From assembly GCA_043811005.1 (NCBI GenBank), contig JBDRNO010000026.1, positions 1 to 32,013 on the forward strand: 32,013 nucleotides of DNA. Direction: 5' to 3'. Below, in pieces: positions 31,882-32,013 of this stretch (position 1 is its first letter; each line of letters starts with the position of its first letter). This DNA is from JBDRNO01 sp043811005 (GTDB taxonomy: Bacteria; Bacteroidota; Bacteroidia; NORP154). The notes beneath the pieces are model-generated. The model saw only the letters and a list, made by a program, of their open reading frames with translations. It was not told where the DNA came from and did not search any database. Position numbers and translations under genes: made by a program.

Positions 31882-32013
31882 ATGAACCGTAAGTGGGCTA
31901 AACGAATGAGACGTTTTTTGATATGGACCAACCACTTAAAAAACCAGGGACAACTCAATGAAGAGCTTATAGCTGCTCTCTCACATCAGTATGATACGAT
32001 CTTACGTAAAGCG
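31882..32013 (+). CDS. IS66-like transposase (TnpC) fragment, runs off the window
   Basis: A frame open to the right edge; ATG at 31882 gives 44 residues from MNRKWAKRMRRFLIW to QYDTILRKA. The pattern 'W(A)k.M..lL......l......l..ell..l..qYd.il..g' is that of the region after the HHLREL block in IS66-family transposases. The expected upstream CN.HHLREL motif is absent, and the frame upstream runs into the start of the TPR gene (11 bp away, opposite strand). This looks like a 5'-truncated transposase whose junction lies at about 31871. The match is from memory of the family, so the family name is tentative. The rest lies beyond the window. Confidence 0.5.
   Translation, partial: MNRKWAKRMRRFLIWTNHLKNQGQLNEELIAALSHQYDTILRKA

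Overview
This 32 kb window is AT-rich chromosomal DNA from a member of the Bacteroidota. Several features support this. Two secreted proteins end in type IX secretion (T9SS) sorting domains. Promoter-like sites have the Bacteroidota form TTG/TTTG, about 20 bp, then TAnnTTTG. Start codons lack clear Shine-Dalgarno sequences. The families present (YwqK/MORN_2, DUF2797, PorE-like OmpA protein, sppA-folK-dNK cluster, GH3) are typical of the phylum. The many degenerate intergenic repeats suggest an uncultured or environmental lineage; I cannot name a genus.

Layout. (1) 1-8.6 kb is an accessory secretion locus: a cut-off Fn3-type protein, a MORN_2 protein, two paralogous 47-50 aa single-span membrane proteins missed by simple ORF calling (1796-1948 and 6930-7073), a truncated secreted protein, a 953 aa PKD/T9SS protein, a NarL-type response regulator with a degenerate receiver, and a 400 aa cadherin-like/T9SS protein. 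Four transcription starts in this locus share one architecture: an 18-bp inverted repeat, 31-32 bp, TTGA, exactly 20 bp, then a TTTG-type -7 box. I propose a small co-regulated exported-protein regulon, possibly controlled by the regulator encoded inside it. (2) 8.6-12.6 kb is a leftward set: GH3 acyl-adenylase family, propeller-like protein, YjbQ and a deoxynucleoside kinase. (3) 12.9-18.7 kb holds DUF2797 and a 1632 aa PorE-like OmpA protein carrying a huge coiled-coil insertion and a DUF2914 tail. (4) 18.8-28.6 kb is housekeeping: sppA (leftward), folK and a second deoxynucleoside kinase (rightward), a TPR lipoprotein and a TrmH/SpoU methyltransferase (leftward), and mutS (rightward). (5) 28.6-32 kb holds a small DNA-binding-like protein, tRNA-Gly(GCC), a broken four-helix-bundle gene, tRNA-Leu(UAA), a TPR membrane protein containing palindromic repeats in frame, and an IS66-like transposase fragment running off the right edge.

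A second theme is repeats. Most gaps hold composite elements (a TGTATCGGAATT end, a long hairpin often bounded by GCCAC/GTGGC, and a TTTRCRAAGTTATGT end). Others hold 16-bp palindromes, GGATACT-type degenerate tandem repeats and a foldback element. Several of these have become coding sequence: the N-terminus of the propeller-like protein, the C-terminus of the methyltransferase, and internal segments of the TPR protein. All functional statements are from reading the sequence; no database search was possible.
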